Source: Neocallimastix lanati (nom. inval.) (Eukaryota > Neocallimastigomycota > Neocallimastigomycetes > Neocallimastigales > Neocallimastigaceae). Taken from it: a stretch of 64,000 bases of DNA. The stretch lies in contig JACVTC010000003.1 in assembly GCA_016946835.1 (NCBI GenBank), positions 1-64,000 of the forward strand, read 5' to 3'. The notes below the pieces were generated by a model, which had not been told where the DNA came from, made no database searches, and saw only the letters and a program-made list of their open reading frames with translations. Both the position numbers and the translations under genes were made by a program. Positions 15,319-28,539 of this stretch are shown in pieces (within the stretch, counting starts at the first letter, position 1; every line of letters starts with the position of its first letter).

Positions 15319-16626
15319 AGGGAAGAAAAACATTTTATCTCCATATTCCTACAAATAAAAAAAAATATTTATAAAAATTTGATAATATAAGATGAAAATA
15401 TTATTCAAATAATTATATTATTATTATTATTATTATTATTATAAATATTATTATTTCAAAATATAAATTAATGTGATTTTTATAAGTGATTATTTAAAAA
15501 CAACTAATTTAATTGAACATAATTATATATACAATAAAATCATTGATTGCACAAGAAATCTCTAAGAAATATTCATGAAAATGTTATTATATATATATAT
15601 ATATATATATATATTTTAAATTAATTATATTTATTAAAACCCCCCCAAAAAAAAAAAAAATTTTTTTTTTTTATTATTATTACTATTACTACTATAATCA
15701 TAATTATCATTATTAATTTTATATTAATTATTTTTATTTACTAATTTTATTATTTTTCCTAATATTTAATTATTTTATTTTTTTTTTTTTAAACTATTAT
15801 AAATTAATTATATTATTTATTTTAGTATATTTTTGTTTTACTTTTTTAAAGTGGTATAAAAAAAAGAAAAAAAAAGAATTTTTTTTATTTTTTATTTGAA
15901 AGTTTTTACATATATATATATTTTTTTAATACAATTTTGATAATTTAATTTTTCTATTTATTTATTAATTTTTTTTTTTAAAACAAATAAATAAAATAAA
16001 TAATTAAATAAAACAGAAATATAAAAAATTTAAAAAAAAAAAAAGATTTAAAAAAAAAAAAAAATTTACATATAATAATTGAATATAATTATTAATATAT
16101 ATATATTTTTTGTTATAAATTTTTTAAAAAATTTTATAATTATTAATGTTTTATTTTAGTCTTTTTTTTTTTTTATTATATTTATTAAAGTATATTAATG
16201 ATATAATGTATGTAAAGATTAAATATTGAATTAATATAAATATTAATAATTGAGTCCTTTTATTATAAAATATAAAATAATAATTAATAAATAAATATAT
16301 AATAATACATAAATAAATATGTGTGTCTACACCACATTCTGTGTGACTCCTTAACATATATATGTTTTAATTTTTTTTATAATCAAATTATATACTTTTA
16401 TAATAATAACTAATGATAAAGTTTGAAAAAAAAAAAAAAGTGATATGTTAAGTTATGGTATAGGTATTTAGTAATGATGATACTTTATTCTAACGATGAT
16501 GATATGAAATAAAAACTTTAATGATGATACTAATTTTAAAAGATGGACACCTTGAGCTAAGTAAATACAATAATTAATTATATATATTTAATAAATATTT
16601 AATAATATATAATATATAATATATAA
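15319..16626. other. Intergenic AT-rich DNA with a possible solo LTR end near 16,354
   Basis: Mostly A/T. The word TGACTCCTTAACA at 16,342-16,354 also occurs at 24,558-24,570 in front of a copia fossil, where it looks like the 3' end of an LTR (ends in CA). A remnant of the same LTR may therefore lie here; its start was not found. Confidence 0.35.
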
Positions 16627-17145
16627 TTCTTATATCCATTTTTCAATTATGATAAATTTATTAAATCAATAGATTATAGTTCAATAAAATAATTTTCTCT
16701 AAAATAAAATTAATTATTATAAAGGACATAAAAAATATAAATAAAAAATTTAATTATTATAAAGTACATAAAAAAATATAAATATATATTTAAATATTTA
16801 AATAAATAAATTATATAACTTATTAATTTTTTAATTTTTTATTTTTTTTTTATTTTTATTTTTTTTTTTTTTTATTTTTTTTATTTTTTATTTATTATTA
16901 TTATTATTTTTTTTTTATTTTTTTACTTTTATTTTTTTTATTTTTTATTATTTATTAATAATTCTATTTCAGTTATTTTAGTCTATTATAATTCATTTGT
17001 TTTATATATTAATTAAAATTATTGGCTATTAATTAATATAAAAAATATATAAATAGAATATGTTAATATAAAATGGACATAATTAAAAAAAAAGCATTTT
17101 CCAAAATAAAAGGAGGATATTATTAATAAATTATTTCTTTAAAAT
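16627..17145 (+). repeat. Dispersed AT-rich repeat, copy 1
   Basis: Begins TTCTTATATCCATTTTTCAA, then TTTTCTCTAAAA, AAAGGACATAAAAAATATAA, and ends with TAAAATGGACATAA and a CATTTT..AAAA segment. The same order of landmarks occurs at 19,848, 23,993 and 29,038, all in the same orientation. No coding capacity. It might be a non-autonomous element or part of the segmental duplication unit. Confidence 0.75.
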
Positions 17146-17729
17146 AAAATAAATAAAAATAATAAATAAATAAATTAATACAAATAAATAAATAAATAAA
17201 AATAAATAAATAAAAATAAATAAATAAATAAAAATAAATAAATAAATAAAAATAAATAAAAATAAATAAATAAATAAATAAATAAAAATAAATAAATAAA
17301 AATAAATAAATAAAAAATAAATGATTAAATAAAAATAAATGATTAAATAAAAAATAAATGATTAAATAAAATAAATAGAATAAAAAAAAAATAATTTATA
17401 TATTTAAAATATATCTTTATTTAATATTATTTAAAATAATATAATGTTGATATAAACGAAAAAAAAAAAAGATAAACGAGAATTAAGAAAAAAAAATATT
17501 TTTATTTTTAAATATAAAAGTTAGTTATTTTTATTTATTTATTTTTATTTAATCATTTATTTTTTATTAATTTTCATTTGAAATAAATATATTAATTAAA
17601 ATTATTGGATATTGATTAATTATAAAAAAAAGAACTAAAAATTAAAAAAAAAAAAAAAAAAAAATAAATTAATTAATGAATTAAAAATATTGGATAGTAT
17701 TTTTAAGAATGGAAATAAAAAGAGAAATA

Positions 17730-17769
<40 letters not shown>

Positions 17770-17908
17770 TTTTTGAATAATAAAAAATTAATATAGAAAA
17801 AAAAAAGATTCCTTCTACATTATTTATTTTATTTTATCTTATTATATTATAATATATTTTATTATTGTTAATCTTCTTACAATTTATAAAAATAGTTGGT
17901 ATAAAAAG
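17146..17908 (+). repeat. Duplicated 5' flank of Ser-Asp gene 1
   Basis: An (AAATAAAT)n array (about 17,150-17,390) is followed by landmarks such as ATAATGTTGATATAAACGAA, TTGGATATTGATTAATTATA and GAGAAATACC plus a long T-run. The same series precedes Ser-Asp gene 3 (29,465-30,411), showing that gene and flank were copied together. The promoter should lie here. Confidence 0.7.
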
Positions 17909-19273
17909 ATGGGAAAATTTAATAAAAATTCAAATAAAAAGAGAGCTGATAATAAAAAAGATGATACTAAAAAAAAATCTAAGCAAGATAAATTGGAAGA
18001 AAATGTCATAAGTGATTTTGATGAATCATACAGTAGTGATTCAGATTTTAGTTTCATTAAAATCGATGGTTCTCACACTAAATTTAATAATAAAATTGAT
18101 TCTGATTCTGATTCTGGTTCTGATTCTGAAAATGACAACGAAATTAGTAGTTCCAAAACTAATAATAGAGTTAACTCTGATTTAGTTAACTCAGATAGTG
18201 ATAATGATACTGACGACAGTTCTGATTCAAGTGAAAATCATAAAATTGAATCTGATACTTCCGATAGTGACAGTGACAGTGACAGTGATAGTGATAGTGA
18301 CAGTGATAGTGATAGTGACAGTGATAGTGATAGTAATAGTGATAGTGATAGTAATAGTGATAGTTATAGTAATAGTGATAGTGATAGTAATAGTGATGGT
18401 GATAGTGATAGTGATAGTTGTTCTGAAACAAATAAAAAGCATAAAAATGAATCTGAACCTGATACTTCCGATAGTCATAGTGATATAGACAGTGATAGTG
18501 GTACAAACAGCGGTTCTGATTCAAATAAAAAACATAAAAATGATGATTTAGATTTAAGTGAAACACTATCAAATAGTGAAGATGATGATTCAGATTCTAG
18601 TAGTGATGTTATTATGAATGAAAGAGTTAAGCTTTTCATCGAATCAAGAGAATTGAATGAAAATAAGAAAACCACAAAAACTTTAAAAACAACTACAAAA
18701 AACATTAAAAATGCATTTGAAAATATACTTAATAATAAAGCAAAAAAATCTAAAGATAGATTAAATAAAAAAGAGGTTCAGAAATTAATTAAGAAAAAGA
18801 AATCCATTATGAAAGTTATAAATGAATTAAATGAAAAAAGTAATAATGAAACTATAAAAACTAATAAAATAAAATATCTTCAACAGTCTAATCAAAATTA
18901 TCAAAAATTAATAGATGTTATGAATAAAATTATAAGAAATATGATTGAAAATTATCTACACATTATTGAAATAAAGGATGTTGATAGTTCTATTCTTATT
19001 AATAAAAATAAGAAATTGAAATCAACAATAAAAAGGAAGAATGAATTAAAGAAAAAATCATCAAAAATTTTAAGAAAAAGTGATAAAAGAAATATCAACG
19101 AAAATGAAAATACAGAGTTCACATTCAATACAGAATCTATTACTTTTAGTAAAATAAATAAAATAGTATTATTTAGTTCTAACGTTTTATTGGATTCTCT
19201 AAATACTCCAAACTTTAGTAAAAACCTTGATGATTTCATTAATCTTTTAAATGATTTATATATTAGCTCTTAA
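17909..19273 (+). CDS. Ser-Asp-repeat protein, copy 1 (454 residues)
   Basis: Intronless. Start ATGGGAAAATTT is conserved in all three copies. Residues 1-30 are basic (KKRADNKKDDTKKKSKQDK) and could act as a nuclear localisation signal. Residues about 35-235 are acidic, dominated by Ser-Asp dipeptides, with short conserved islands NKKHKN and LDLSETLSNSEDDDSD. Residues about 236-454 are Lys-rich with helical, coiled-coil-like spacing (LIDVMNKIIRNMIENYLHII) and end NLDDFINLLNDLYISS. No family recognised. Acidic Ser tracts flanked by Lys are reminiscent of nucleolar CK2-target proteins of the SRP40/Nopp140 type, but that is analogy only. Dipeptide number varies between copies, as expected for an expanding (GATAGT)n tract. 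Confidence 0.7.
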   Translation: MGKFNKNSNKKRADNKKDDTKKKSKQDKLEENVISDFDESYSSDSDFSFIKIDGSHTKFNNKIDSDSDSGSDSENDNEISSSKTNNRVNSDLVNSDSDNDTDDSSDSSENHKIESDTSDSDSDSDSDSDSDSDSDSDSDSDSNSDSDSNSDSYSNSDSDSNSDGDSDSDSCSETNKKHKNESEPDTSDSHSDIDSDSGTNSGSDSNKKHKNDDLDLSETLSNSEDDDSDSSSDVIMNERVKLFIESRELNENKKTTKTLKTTTKNIKNAFENILNNKAKKSKDRLNKKEVQKLIKKKKSIMKVINELNEKSNNETIKTNKIKYLQQSNQNYQKLIDVMNKIIRNMIENYLHIIEIKDVDSSILINKNKKLKSTIKRKNELKKKSSKILRKSDKRNINENENTEFTFNTESITFSKINKIVLFSSNVLLDSLNTPNFSKNLDDFINLLNDLYISS

Positions 19274-19329
19274 AATTAAAGAAAAAAAAAATTTTTTTTT
19301 ATTATAAAACAAAAATATAACTTTTTTTA

Positions 19330-19481
19330 ATAATGAACTTTCTGAATTTCCATATAATTTAAAAGTTTTAAAAAATTAGAAAATTTGTATGCATTTAATT
19401 TTTCCCTTTTAGAAAAGAAAAAAAATTTTTTTTAAAAGAAAATTTTATATTATAATAAAATAGCTATAATACTAAAAAAAA

Positions 19482-19560
<79 letters not shown>

Positions 19561-19735
19561 ATATTTACATTTTGTTAATAATATAATAACTTTTTTTTAT
19601 TAGATACCTTAACAATAATCAAATTTTAGGTTCATTGACAAAATAAATTAAACAATTAAATAATCTTAAGGCACTGTAAGATAAAAATTAATTTATATTT
19701 ATAAATATATATTTCAAAAAACTTTATTAATTAAA
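19330..19735 (+). pseudogene. Copied fragment of the LRR gene (exons 5-6 with introns), copy 1
   Basis: Closely matches 12,100-12,440, including intron sequence: the exon-5 word AATGAACTTTCTG, the donor context GAAAATTTGTATGC, exon 6 with TACCTTAACAATAATCAAAT and its donor CACTGTAAGATAAAAATTAA. Exon 5 has lost its acceptor and gained a stop, and exon 6 also carries a stop. An (AAAT)n array of about 90 bp (19,475-19,562) has expanded in the intron. Because introns are kept, this is a DNA-level duplication, not a retrocopy. Confidence 0.85.
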
Positions 19736-19847
19736 TAGCAAATGACAAAGTTTATTAAATAATACAACATAGAAATATATCTAAATATAAAATTATAAAA
19801 TAAAATGATAAATATTTTATGAATAATATATAGTATATAATATATAG

Positions 19848-20175
19848 TTCTTATATCCATTTTTCAATTATATTAAATATATTAAATCGATAGATTATAT
19901 TTTTTAATAAAATAATTTTTCTCTAAAAAAAAATGTAATTATTATAAAGGACATAAAAAATATAAATAAAAAATTTAATTATTATAAAGTTCATAAAAAA
20001 ATGTAAATAAATATTTAATTATTTAAATAAATATATTATATATCTTATTAATTTTTTTTTTATTTTTATTTTTTTATTTTTTATTATTTATTAATAATTC
20101 TATTAGAGTTAAGTTATTTTAGTCTATTAAAGTTTACTTAATTCATTTGTTTATTTATATATTAATTATCATCAA
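19848..20175 (+). repeat. Dispersed AT-rich repeat, copy 2 (shortened)
   Basis: Same landmarks as copy 1 from TTCTTATATCCATTTTTCAA to the AATTCATTTGTTTATTTATA segment. Its end abuts the copia fossil that begins at about 20,180, so it may be truncated by that junction. Confidence 0.7.
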
Positions 20176-20179
20176 CATA

Positions 20180-21850
20180 GAGTGTTAGTAATAAGCATAA
20201 TTTATTATTTTTATATTTATCAAATAAACAACTATTTGTATTATATTGAATTAACCCAATTTTCATAAGAAAACTGGAGATTTTGTAAAACTATTGTCTT
20301 CCAGCTTGTTTGAGTCCATAGAGAACCTTTCGTAATAATCCTGATTTTCCGCAATTGAAATTTTTATCACCGATTGGAATTTGAACATAAATTCTCTCAT
20401 CTAGGTTAGCGTTCAAATATGCAGCTTTAATATTGATTTGTGTTAAATCCCATTTATATATAAATGCAATAGCAATTGTTAAACTAAAACTATTCATTTC
20501 TATTGTAGGAGAATAGGTGTAAGTATAATCAACTCCTTTAATTTGTTGAAAACTTTTGACAGACAATATTGTTTTTATATATACCATTATTTTCCATAGT
20601 AAAAACCCATTTAACGTTGAGTGGTTTAATGCCTTTTGGGATATTTTTGTTTACCACAATTTTTATTACATTATTTCCGTATAAATTTTGTAATTCTTCG
20701 TTAATTGCATCTTTCCATTTGTCCTCATTTTCTGAATTCATAGCTTCTTCATAATTCTTTGGAATTAACGTATTAATATTATTAACTCTATTTTTCTTGC
20801 GTCTTTCGTTTTCATCTGAATTTGTTTTCCTCTCAAAAAATGGTTTATTTGATGTAGTTATTCTATCATTTATTTTTCTAACTTTATTCGATTGATAATT
20901 TTCCCATTTTCTTTTTGGATAGATTTTTGTTTTTTCGTTATAAATTTTATCATTTAAGTTTCTGGTTTAAAATTTCATAATTATTAATGTTTGAAATTTT
21001 TAATTTATTCTTAAATTTAAAAATTTTAAAATTTTTATTCAAATTTTTATTAATAAAACTTTTTTTCACTTTTTGTTCAAAAAATCGTTTTTTGTGATTT
21101 TTATACCCTTTATTTAATTATCATTATTTCTTTTAATAATAATTTTATTTTCATTATTTTTTTTACTATTATCATGTAGGGTTTTGGAATGGTTTTCGTT
21201 TAATGGAATTTTTATGTTTTCTTCAATATTTGAATTTTTGAGTATTTCCTTTTGATTTTCATATATTCTATCTTCATTAACTCTATCTTCATTAATTTTA
21301 TTTTCATTAATATTATTCTCATTCATTTCAAATTCATTATGATAAATGTATTGACTAAATTGATGATGTAAGTCTTGTTCCCCCTCAATTTGTTTATCTG
21401 AAGGATTTAAGGAATGAAAAAATGATGTGTCAAGTGAGCCTAGTGTACCTTCATTAAAGTATTCATCACGAACTATAATTATTGATTTTGAAGTAATATC
21501 AAGGACACGATAACCAGGAGAGTCTGATATATATCCTAAGAAAATACCTGGTTTTGTATCATTTTCAAATTCTCCTTGTTTATATCTATTAAGAAAAAAT
21601 ACTTTACATCCAAAAACTTTAAGTTTAGATATATCAATTTTTTTTATAAAAAAATACTTTGTTTGGGATTTTAAAATTAATTCCTTGATACGGATTTAAA
21701 TTGTACAATATACATGCACATTTAATAGCTTCATCCCATAAAATAGGAGCTAATTTAGCAGCACTAAGTAATGTTTTCGTGCAGTTATCTAATGTCCAAT
21801 TAATTCTTTAGCAAGACCATTTTCTTGTTTGGATATTTATGTTTTCTTAA
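20180..21850 (-). mobile_element. Ty1/copia fossil A (minus strand)
   Basis: Recognisable parts on the minus strand, from high to low coordinates, are the C-terminal part of a copia integrase (the G-x-F-L-G-Y region), a low-complexity Asn/Glu-rich linker, and the N-terminal part of a copia reverse transcriptase ending in the YGLKQ motif near 20,300. It is broken, with several disabling changes, and clearly incomplete. The (ATT)n tract at 21,951 separates it from fossil B, which has its own integrase end, so two different copia copies are present. Confidence 0.8.
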
Positions 21851-21946
21851 CATTTAAAAATTTATTGTCAGAGTCACTAGAATATTCATTTCCTTCTTCT
21901 AAAGATTTAATTATAAATTTTGATTCATTATCAATATCATTATTTA

Positions 21947-22185
<239 letters not shown>

Positions 22186-22189
22186 AAGG

Positions 22190-23960
22190 ATTACTTAATT
22201 GTGAATGAATATTATAATTGTTATTACTAATACTTTCCCCCTCAATTAAAGAATCCTTTAAGTTAATAATTGAATCAATAAATTTGTCGTAGAAAAAAGG
22301 TAATGTTAATAGTACCAGGCATATCCTCAATGAAATAAAGATCTCTAGATGTAACAACAGAATTGGTAGAAGTATCCAAAATTTTATAACCAAGAGAATC
22401 AGAAGCATATCCTAAGAAAATACCAGGTTTAGTATTGTTATCAAATTTATTAAATTTGTGATTGTTATAGAAATAAGCTTTACATCCAAAAACTTTAAGA
22501 TAAGAAATATCATCCGCTTTATTAAAAAATAATTCATTTGGAATTTTGTTGTTAATACTTTGATGTGGGTTTAAGTTGTAGAGATAAGCAGCACAAAGAA
22601 TAGCAGAATCCCAAAATTTATATGGTAGTTTAGCGAAATTGAGTAAAATGGAAGCGCAACAATTAAGAGTTTGATTTAACCGCTCAGCACAACCATTCTG
22701 CTGAGGATTACCAAGAATTGAATGAATGAAATTTATACCGTTATCTTCAAGGTAATTAATTAAAAATTTATTGATATATTCCGTATCATTATCAGATTTG
22801 AAATTAATAATATTATATGAAGTAGTATTCGTGATTAATTTATGAAATTTGATAAAAATATTGGGAACATCCGATTTATGTTTGATAAACCCCAATCTTT
22901 TTGGAAAAATCATAGAGAAAAGTAACATAATAATTTAAGCCATTTTAGGATGTTTCCAGTTTACCAACTACATTAGAATGGATTAATTCCAAAGGTTTAG
23001 TGGCATTATTAAGGGAGATATAAAAAGGTTTTCTCTTTAATTTTATTATTTTGCATTGATGACAGTTTTTGTCATGATTTTTAATATTCTCAATAACAAA
23101 ATCATTAATATTATTGTAAAAGTAATGACCTAAACGAACATGCCATAAATTAGTATCTGTATTTTTAATTTTATCTAAATCATCATTTGGATAAATAATA
23201 TTTTTATTATTTACTTTACTTAAATTATTTAAATTGGTTATATTATTAGTTAAATTAATGCCAGTACCACTATCAATAATCCAATGAGTAGAATTAGTGT
23301 TATTTTTTATTGTTGTATTATTACAATTTTGAATGAATGAAATATTTCTTGTAAAATTAATATATATTTCATCTTCATCATCATAATTATTTTCAGAAAT
23401 AATATTATTGTTATTTTTATTATCTTCATTTTCATTATTATCAATAATATTAATGGAGTGATAATTATTTTTATGATATCTTTTAGAAGAATTTTTATCC
23501 TTTTTACTGAAAAAAAAATTAAAATCTGATTTATTGCTTTCTTAATTAAAAGATTATATTTACAGTGGTCAGTAGAATGACCTTTAGTTCTACAAATATG
23601 ACAGTAATAATTGTTATGAAAATTATTATTATAATTCTTATTATAATTTTTATTATTATTATTGTTTTCATATCTATTTATATTATTGACCTTTATTTCG
23701 TTCATGACAGTACTTTTTGATCTTAAAATTTCAGCTTTTTCAAAGAAATCATGTTCTTTATTTAATTCTTTTATATGTTCATCAAAAGTTTTGAATTGAT
23801 AAATTGGTGGTGAGTTTATACCAATTTTACCCAATTCATTTACAGCATATAAGAGCTTTGTTTCTTAATCTAAAGATACTCTTTTTAATTTGTTACATTC
23901 ATTTTTATGTTGCTCAAAGAGATCATTTATGCCATTAATATATTGAATATAATCATTATT
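22190..23960 (-). mobile_element. Ty1/copia fossil B (minus strand)
   Basis: On the minus strand, high to low coordinates: part of gag with a zinc-knuckle-like Cys/His segment (CHICRTKGHSTDHC) near 23,600, the protease region near 23,280, and a long integrase segment at about 22,275-22,928 with HSILGNPQQNG and the GIFLGY motif. Broken, with several disabling changes. It is arranged head-to-head with fossil C, which encodes a closely similar gag. Confidence 0.85.
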
Positions 23961-23992
23961 AATTAATAAAATTGTATAATATATAATAAATA

Positions 23993-24375
23993 ATTCTTTT
24001 ATCCATTTTTCAATTATAATAAATATAATAAATATAATAAATCGATAGATTATACTTTAATAAAATAATTTTTCTCTAAAAAAAATTTAATTATTATAAA
24101 GGACATAAAAAATATAAATAAATATTTAAATATTTAAATAAATAAATTATATATCTTATTAATTTTTATTTTTTTTATTTTTTTTTTAATAATATTTCTA
24201 TTTTAGTCTATTAAAGTTTACTTAATTCATTTGTTCATTTATATATTAATTAAAATTATTGTCTATTAATTAATATAAAAAATATATAAATGGATGTTTA
24301 AAATTTAATAATGGAATATATAAATATAAAACGGGCATATATAAAAAAAATCATTTTAGAAAAAAAAGGAATGTA
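23993..24375 (+). repeat. Dispersed AT-rich repeat, copy 3
   Basis: Same landmark order as copy 1, from TTTTATCCATTTTTCAATTA through ATAAAGGACATAAAAAATAT to the AAACGGGCATATATAAAAAA segment. It sits between the two head-to-head copia fossils. Confidence 0.7.
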
Positions 24376-24386
24376 TTACTAATTGT

Positions 24387-24570
24387 TTAAGTTCAACATA
24401 ATATTTAAACTTTTGTACATTAAAGTATTATAAATATTTATAGTATTTGATTAAGTAATAATTTGTATGTAAAATATAAAAAGAAAATTTTTTAAATCAT
24501 AATAAATAAATTTAATTGAATAATGATACATTTTATTGTGTACACATCATATCTTATATTGACTCCTTAA
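24387..24570 (+). mobile_element. Possible 5' LTR of copia fossil C
   Basis: The segment begins TGTTTAAG and ends CTCCTTAACA, i.e. imperfect inverted ends of the TG..CA type, just upstream of the gag region of fossil C. The right end matches 16,342-16,354. The length of about 184 bp is short but acceptable for copia. Left border uncertain. Confidence 0.35.
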
Positions 24571-24689
24571 CAGATTAAGAGTCTCATATATCAAGAGACC
24601 TATTATTAATTTTAATTTTTAAAACGTTTTAATGATTTTAATGACTTTATAATATATAATTAATTATTTTTTTATATTAATGTTTCAAA

Positions 24690-26685
24690 GAATGGCTAAA
24701 AAGAAAGAATAACAATAATAATCATATTGAAGAGAGTTCGAGTTCATCGAATCCAACTGATAATAAGGACAATGAATTGATTTCTTCATATGAAGATGAT
24801 GAATCCAATGATAAAAGGATTATCATAAATAAATATTATGGAAATTTTACTAAATTTGTTTTGAAATTAAAGATTTCATATTAAATAAAGAAAATTTCTT
24901 ACATTGGTATGAACCTTTAAAGAGACATCTCATTGCCAATGATTTAGATATTTATATTGAAAAAGAAATCCAATATTCAAATATGAACAGAGGTCAAATA
25001 AAATCGGACAATGCTGTTCAATCTATCATAATAAATAGTTTAGAAAAATCAAACCAAGAATATTTACGAGGATGTAAATCTGCTTATAGTATGATTGATA
25101 GATTAAAAAACCGTTTCTATCAATCTGGCGAAGCACTATTAAATATTCTTGAATATAAAATTATTAATCTTAAGTTAATAAACAATGACTATATTCAATA
25201 TATTAATGAATTAAACAATCTTTTCGAACAACATAAATTTGAATCTAATAAACTAAAAAGAATTCCTTTTGATGAGGAAACTAAACTTTTATTTGCAGTA
25301 AATGAATTAGATAGAATTGGTATAAATTCACCACCAATTTATAGTTATAAAACTTTTGATGATCTTATTAAAGAATTAAACAAAAGGCATGATTTTTTTG
25401 AAAAAGCCGAAATTTTAAGGTCAAAAACTACCGTTGTAAACGATTCAAATGTAAATAATATAAATAGAAATAAACCAAATAATAATAAAAATCATAATAA
25501 TTCTAATAAAATTCGTAATGAATATTATTTTGTCATATATGCAAAACTAAAGGTCACTCTACTGATCATTGTAAATATAATCTTTTAATTAGAGAAAATA
25601 ATAAATCAGATGATAATGATAAAAATTATAAAAATAATAATAACAAAAATAAAAATTATTATAAAATATATAACAACAAAAATAATTATTACTCTGGAAA
25701 TATTATTAATAAGAACAATGATAAATCTAATAATAATAACAATAATTTTTTTGAAAATAATAATGAAAATGAAGATGAAGTATCTATTGATTTTACAGGA
25801 AGTATTTCAGTAATTCAAAATTGTAATTATACAACAATAAATAATAATAATAATTCCACGCATTGGATTATAGATAGTGGTACTGGTATCAACTTAACTA
25901 ATAACATCAATATTTTAAACAATATAAATAAAGTAAATAATAAAAATATCATTTATCCAAATGGTTATTTAGAAAAAGTCGAAAATGTAGGTACTTACAA
26001 TGGTAAATTTAAAAACAAAAATTTTATATTATCAAATGTTTATTACGCGTCAAATATTCAAAACAATCTAATTTCCACTCATTCAATATTAAAAAATGGA
26101 TGCGCTATTATAATGAAACGTGTAAATAACAAAGACCATTTACAAATATACAAAAATAATAAGTTAATTAAAAAATATTTTTGCGAATGATGAAAATTTA
26201 TTTGTGTTTGATACAATACCTTCAAATAATTCTATTTCTAAGAATTATGTTTTCAGCATTGATACTAACTTGTGGTATGCTCGTTTGAGACACTTTTATA
26301 ATAATGATATCAAAGATTTTGTCATCGAGCATACTAGACAACATAATGATAAAAATTATCGCCAATGAAAAATCACTAAATTAAAGAGAAAACCATTTTA
26401 CTCTTCCCCTAATAATGCTTCAAAACCTATGGAACTAGTTCATTCTGATGTAGTTGGAAAATTGGAAACATCATATAATGATTTCAATTATTATGTTACT
26501 TTTCTTGATGATTTCTCTAGAAAAATTTGGGTCTACCTTTATTTTTTATAAATCTGATGTTCCTAACATATCTATTAAATTTCATAAATTTATTTCCAAT
26601 ACTACTTCATATAAAATTATAAATTTCAAATCTGACAATGATACTGAGTATATCAACAAAACTTTAACTATCTATTTATTTTATT
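24690..26685 (+). mobile_element. Ty1/copia fossil C (plus strand)
   Basis: In order: gag (best preserved at 24,983-25,588, with RGCKSAYSMIDRLKNRFYQS typical of copia gag), Asn-rich segment, protease with a D-S-G motif near 25,870, GAG-pre-integrase and integrase N-terminal part up to about 26,680. Broken, with several disabling changes, and ended by the minisatellite at 26,680. It closely resembles fossil B on the opposite strand. Confidence 0.85.
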
Positions 26686-27095
26686 TTATTTTATTTTATT
26701 TTATTCAATCTGTACTTTATATTTAATATTTCAACTATTTATTTTATTTTATTTTATTTTATTTTATATATATTCAATCTTTACTTTATATTTATATTTC
26801 AACTATTTATTTTATTTTATTTTATTTTATTTTACTTTATTTTATTAAATCTGTACTTTATATATATATTTCAACTATTTATTTTATTTTATTTTATTTT
26901 ATTTTATTTTATTTTATTCAATCTGTACTTTATATTTATATTTCAACTATTTATTTTATTTTATTTTATTTTATTTTATTTTATTTTATTTTATTTTATT
27001 TTATTTTATTTTATTTTATTTTATTTTATTTTATTTTATTCAATCTGTACTTTATATTTATATTTCAACTATTTATTTTATTTTATTTTATTATT
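26680..27095. repeat. Minisatellite, inverted relative to 1,985-2,375
   Basis: Units consist of a (TTTTA)n run followed by TTCAATCTGTACTTTATATT and TATATTTCAACTA, five to six times, with the TTTTA run expanded to about 110 bp near 26,950-27,040. It is the reverse complement of the minisatellite at 1,985-2,375. It replaces both the 3' part of copia fossil C and the usual 5' flank of the Ser-Asp gene. Confidence 0.85.
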
Positions 27096-27138
27096 ATTAA
27101 AATTATTATCCCTTTATAATAATAGTTAGTATAAAAAC

Positions 27139-28479
27139 ATGGGAAAATTTAATAAAAATTCAAATAAAAAGAGAGCTGATAATAAAAAAGATGATACTAA
27201 AAAAAATCTAAGCAAGATAAATTGGAAGAAAATGCCATAAGTGATTTTGATGAATCATACAGTAGTGATTCAGATTTTAGTTTCATTAAAATCGATGGTT
27301 CTCACACTAAATTTAATAATAAAATTGATTCTGATTCTGATTCTAGTTCTGATTCTGAAAATGACAACGAAATTAGTAGTTCCAAAACTAATAATAGAGT
27401 TAACTCTGATTTAGTTAATTCAGATAGTGATAATGATACTGACGACAGTTCTGATTCAAGTGAAAATCATAAAATTGAATCTGATACTTCCGATAGTGAC
27501 AGTGACAGTGACAGTGACAGTGATAGTGAAAGTGATAGTAATAGTGATAGTGATGGTGATAGTGATAGTGATAGTGATGGTGATAGTGATAGTGATAGTG
27601 ATGGTGATAGTGATAGTGATAGTGATGGTGATAGTAATGGTGATAGTGATAGTGATAGTGATGGTAATAGTAATGGTGATAGTGATGGTGATAGTGATAG
27701 TTGTTCTGAAACAAATAAAAAGCATAAAAATGAATCTGAACCTGATACTTCCGATAGTCATAGTGATATAGACAGTGATAGTGGTACAAACAGCGGTTCT
27801 GATTCAAATAAAAAACATAAAAATGATGATTTAGATTTAAGTGAAACACTATCAAATAGTGAAGATGATGATTCAGATTCTAGTAGTGATGTTATTATGA
27901 ATGAAAGAGTTAAGCTTTTCATCGAATCAAGAGAATTGAATGAAAATAAGAAAACCACAAAAACTTTAAAAACAACTACAAAAAACATTAAAAATGCATT
28001 TGAAAATATACTTAATAATAAAGCAAAAAAATCTAAAGATAGATTAAATAAAAAAGAGGTTCAATAATTAATTAAGAAAAAGAATTCCATTATGAAAGTT
28101 ATAAATGAATTAAATGAAAAAAGTAATAATATATATAATGAAACAATAAAAACTAATAAAATAAAATATCTTCAACAGTCTAATCAAAATTATCAAAAAT
28201 TAATAGATGTTATGAATAAAATTATAAGAAATATGATTGAAAATTATCTACACATTATTGAAAGAAAGGATTTTAATAGTTCTATTCTTAATAAGAAATC
28301 TTAACGAAAACGAAAATACAGAGTTCACATTCACTACAAAATCTGTTACTTTTAATAAAATAAATAAAATAGTATTATTTAGTTCTAACATTTTATTGAA
28401 TTCTCTAAATACTCCGAACTTTAGTAAAAACCTTGATGATTTCATTAATCTTTTAAATTATTTATATATTAGCTCTTAA
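27139..28479 (+). pseudogene. Ser-Asp-repeat gene, copy 2, broken
   Basis: Homologous along its whole length to copies 1 and 3, starting with the same ATGGGAAAATTT. The A-run after codon 20 is one base shorter than in copy 1, shifting the frame; the next ATG in the open frame is at 27,222. A TAA at 28,066 replaces a Lys codon of copy 1, a TATATA-containing insertion lies near 28,130, and the KNKKLKST..RNI segment is deleted, with a stop near 28,302. The Ser-Asp tract contains many Gly codons (SDGDSD). A fragmentary product from 27,222 to 28,067 is possible but unlikely to be functional. Confidence 0.85.
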
Positions 28480-28539
28480 AATAAAAGAAACAAGAAATTT
28501 TTTTTTATTATAAAACAAAAATATAACTTATTTTTTTTT

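Noticed and set aside
18186-18705. His/Tyr-rich, Val/Ile-rich and Thr/Ile-rich frames overlapping the Ser-Asp gene (also at 27,415-27,988 and 30,639-31,241)
   Set aside because: They are other-frame readings of the GATAGT repeat; only the Ser-Asp frame has conserved ends.
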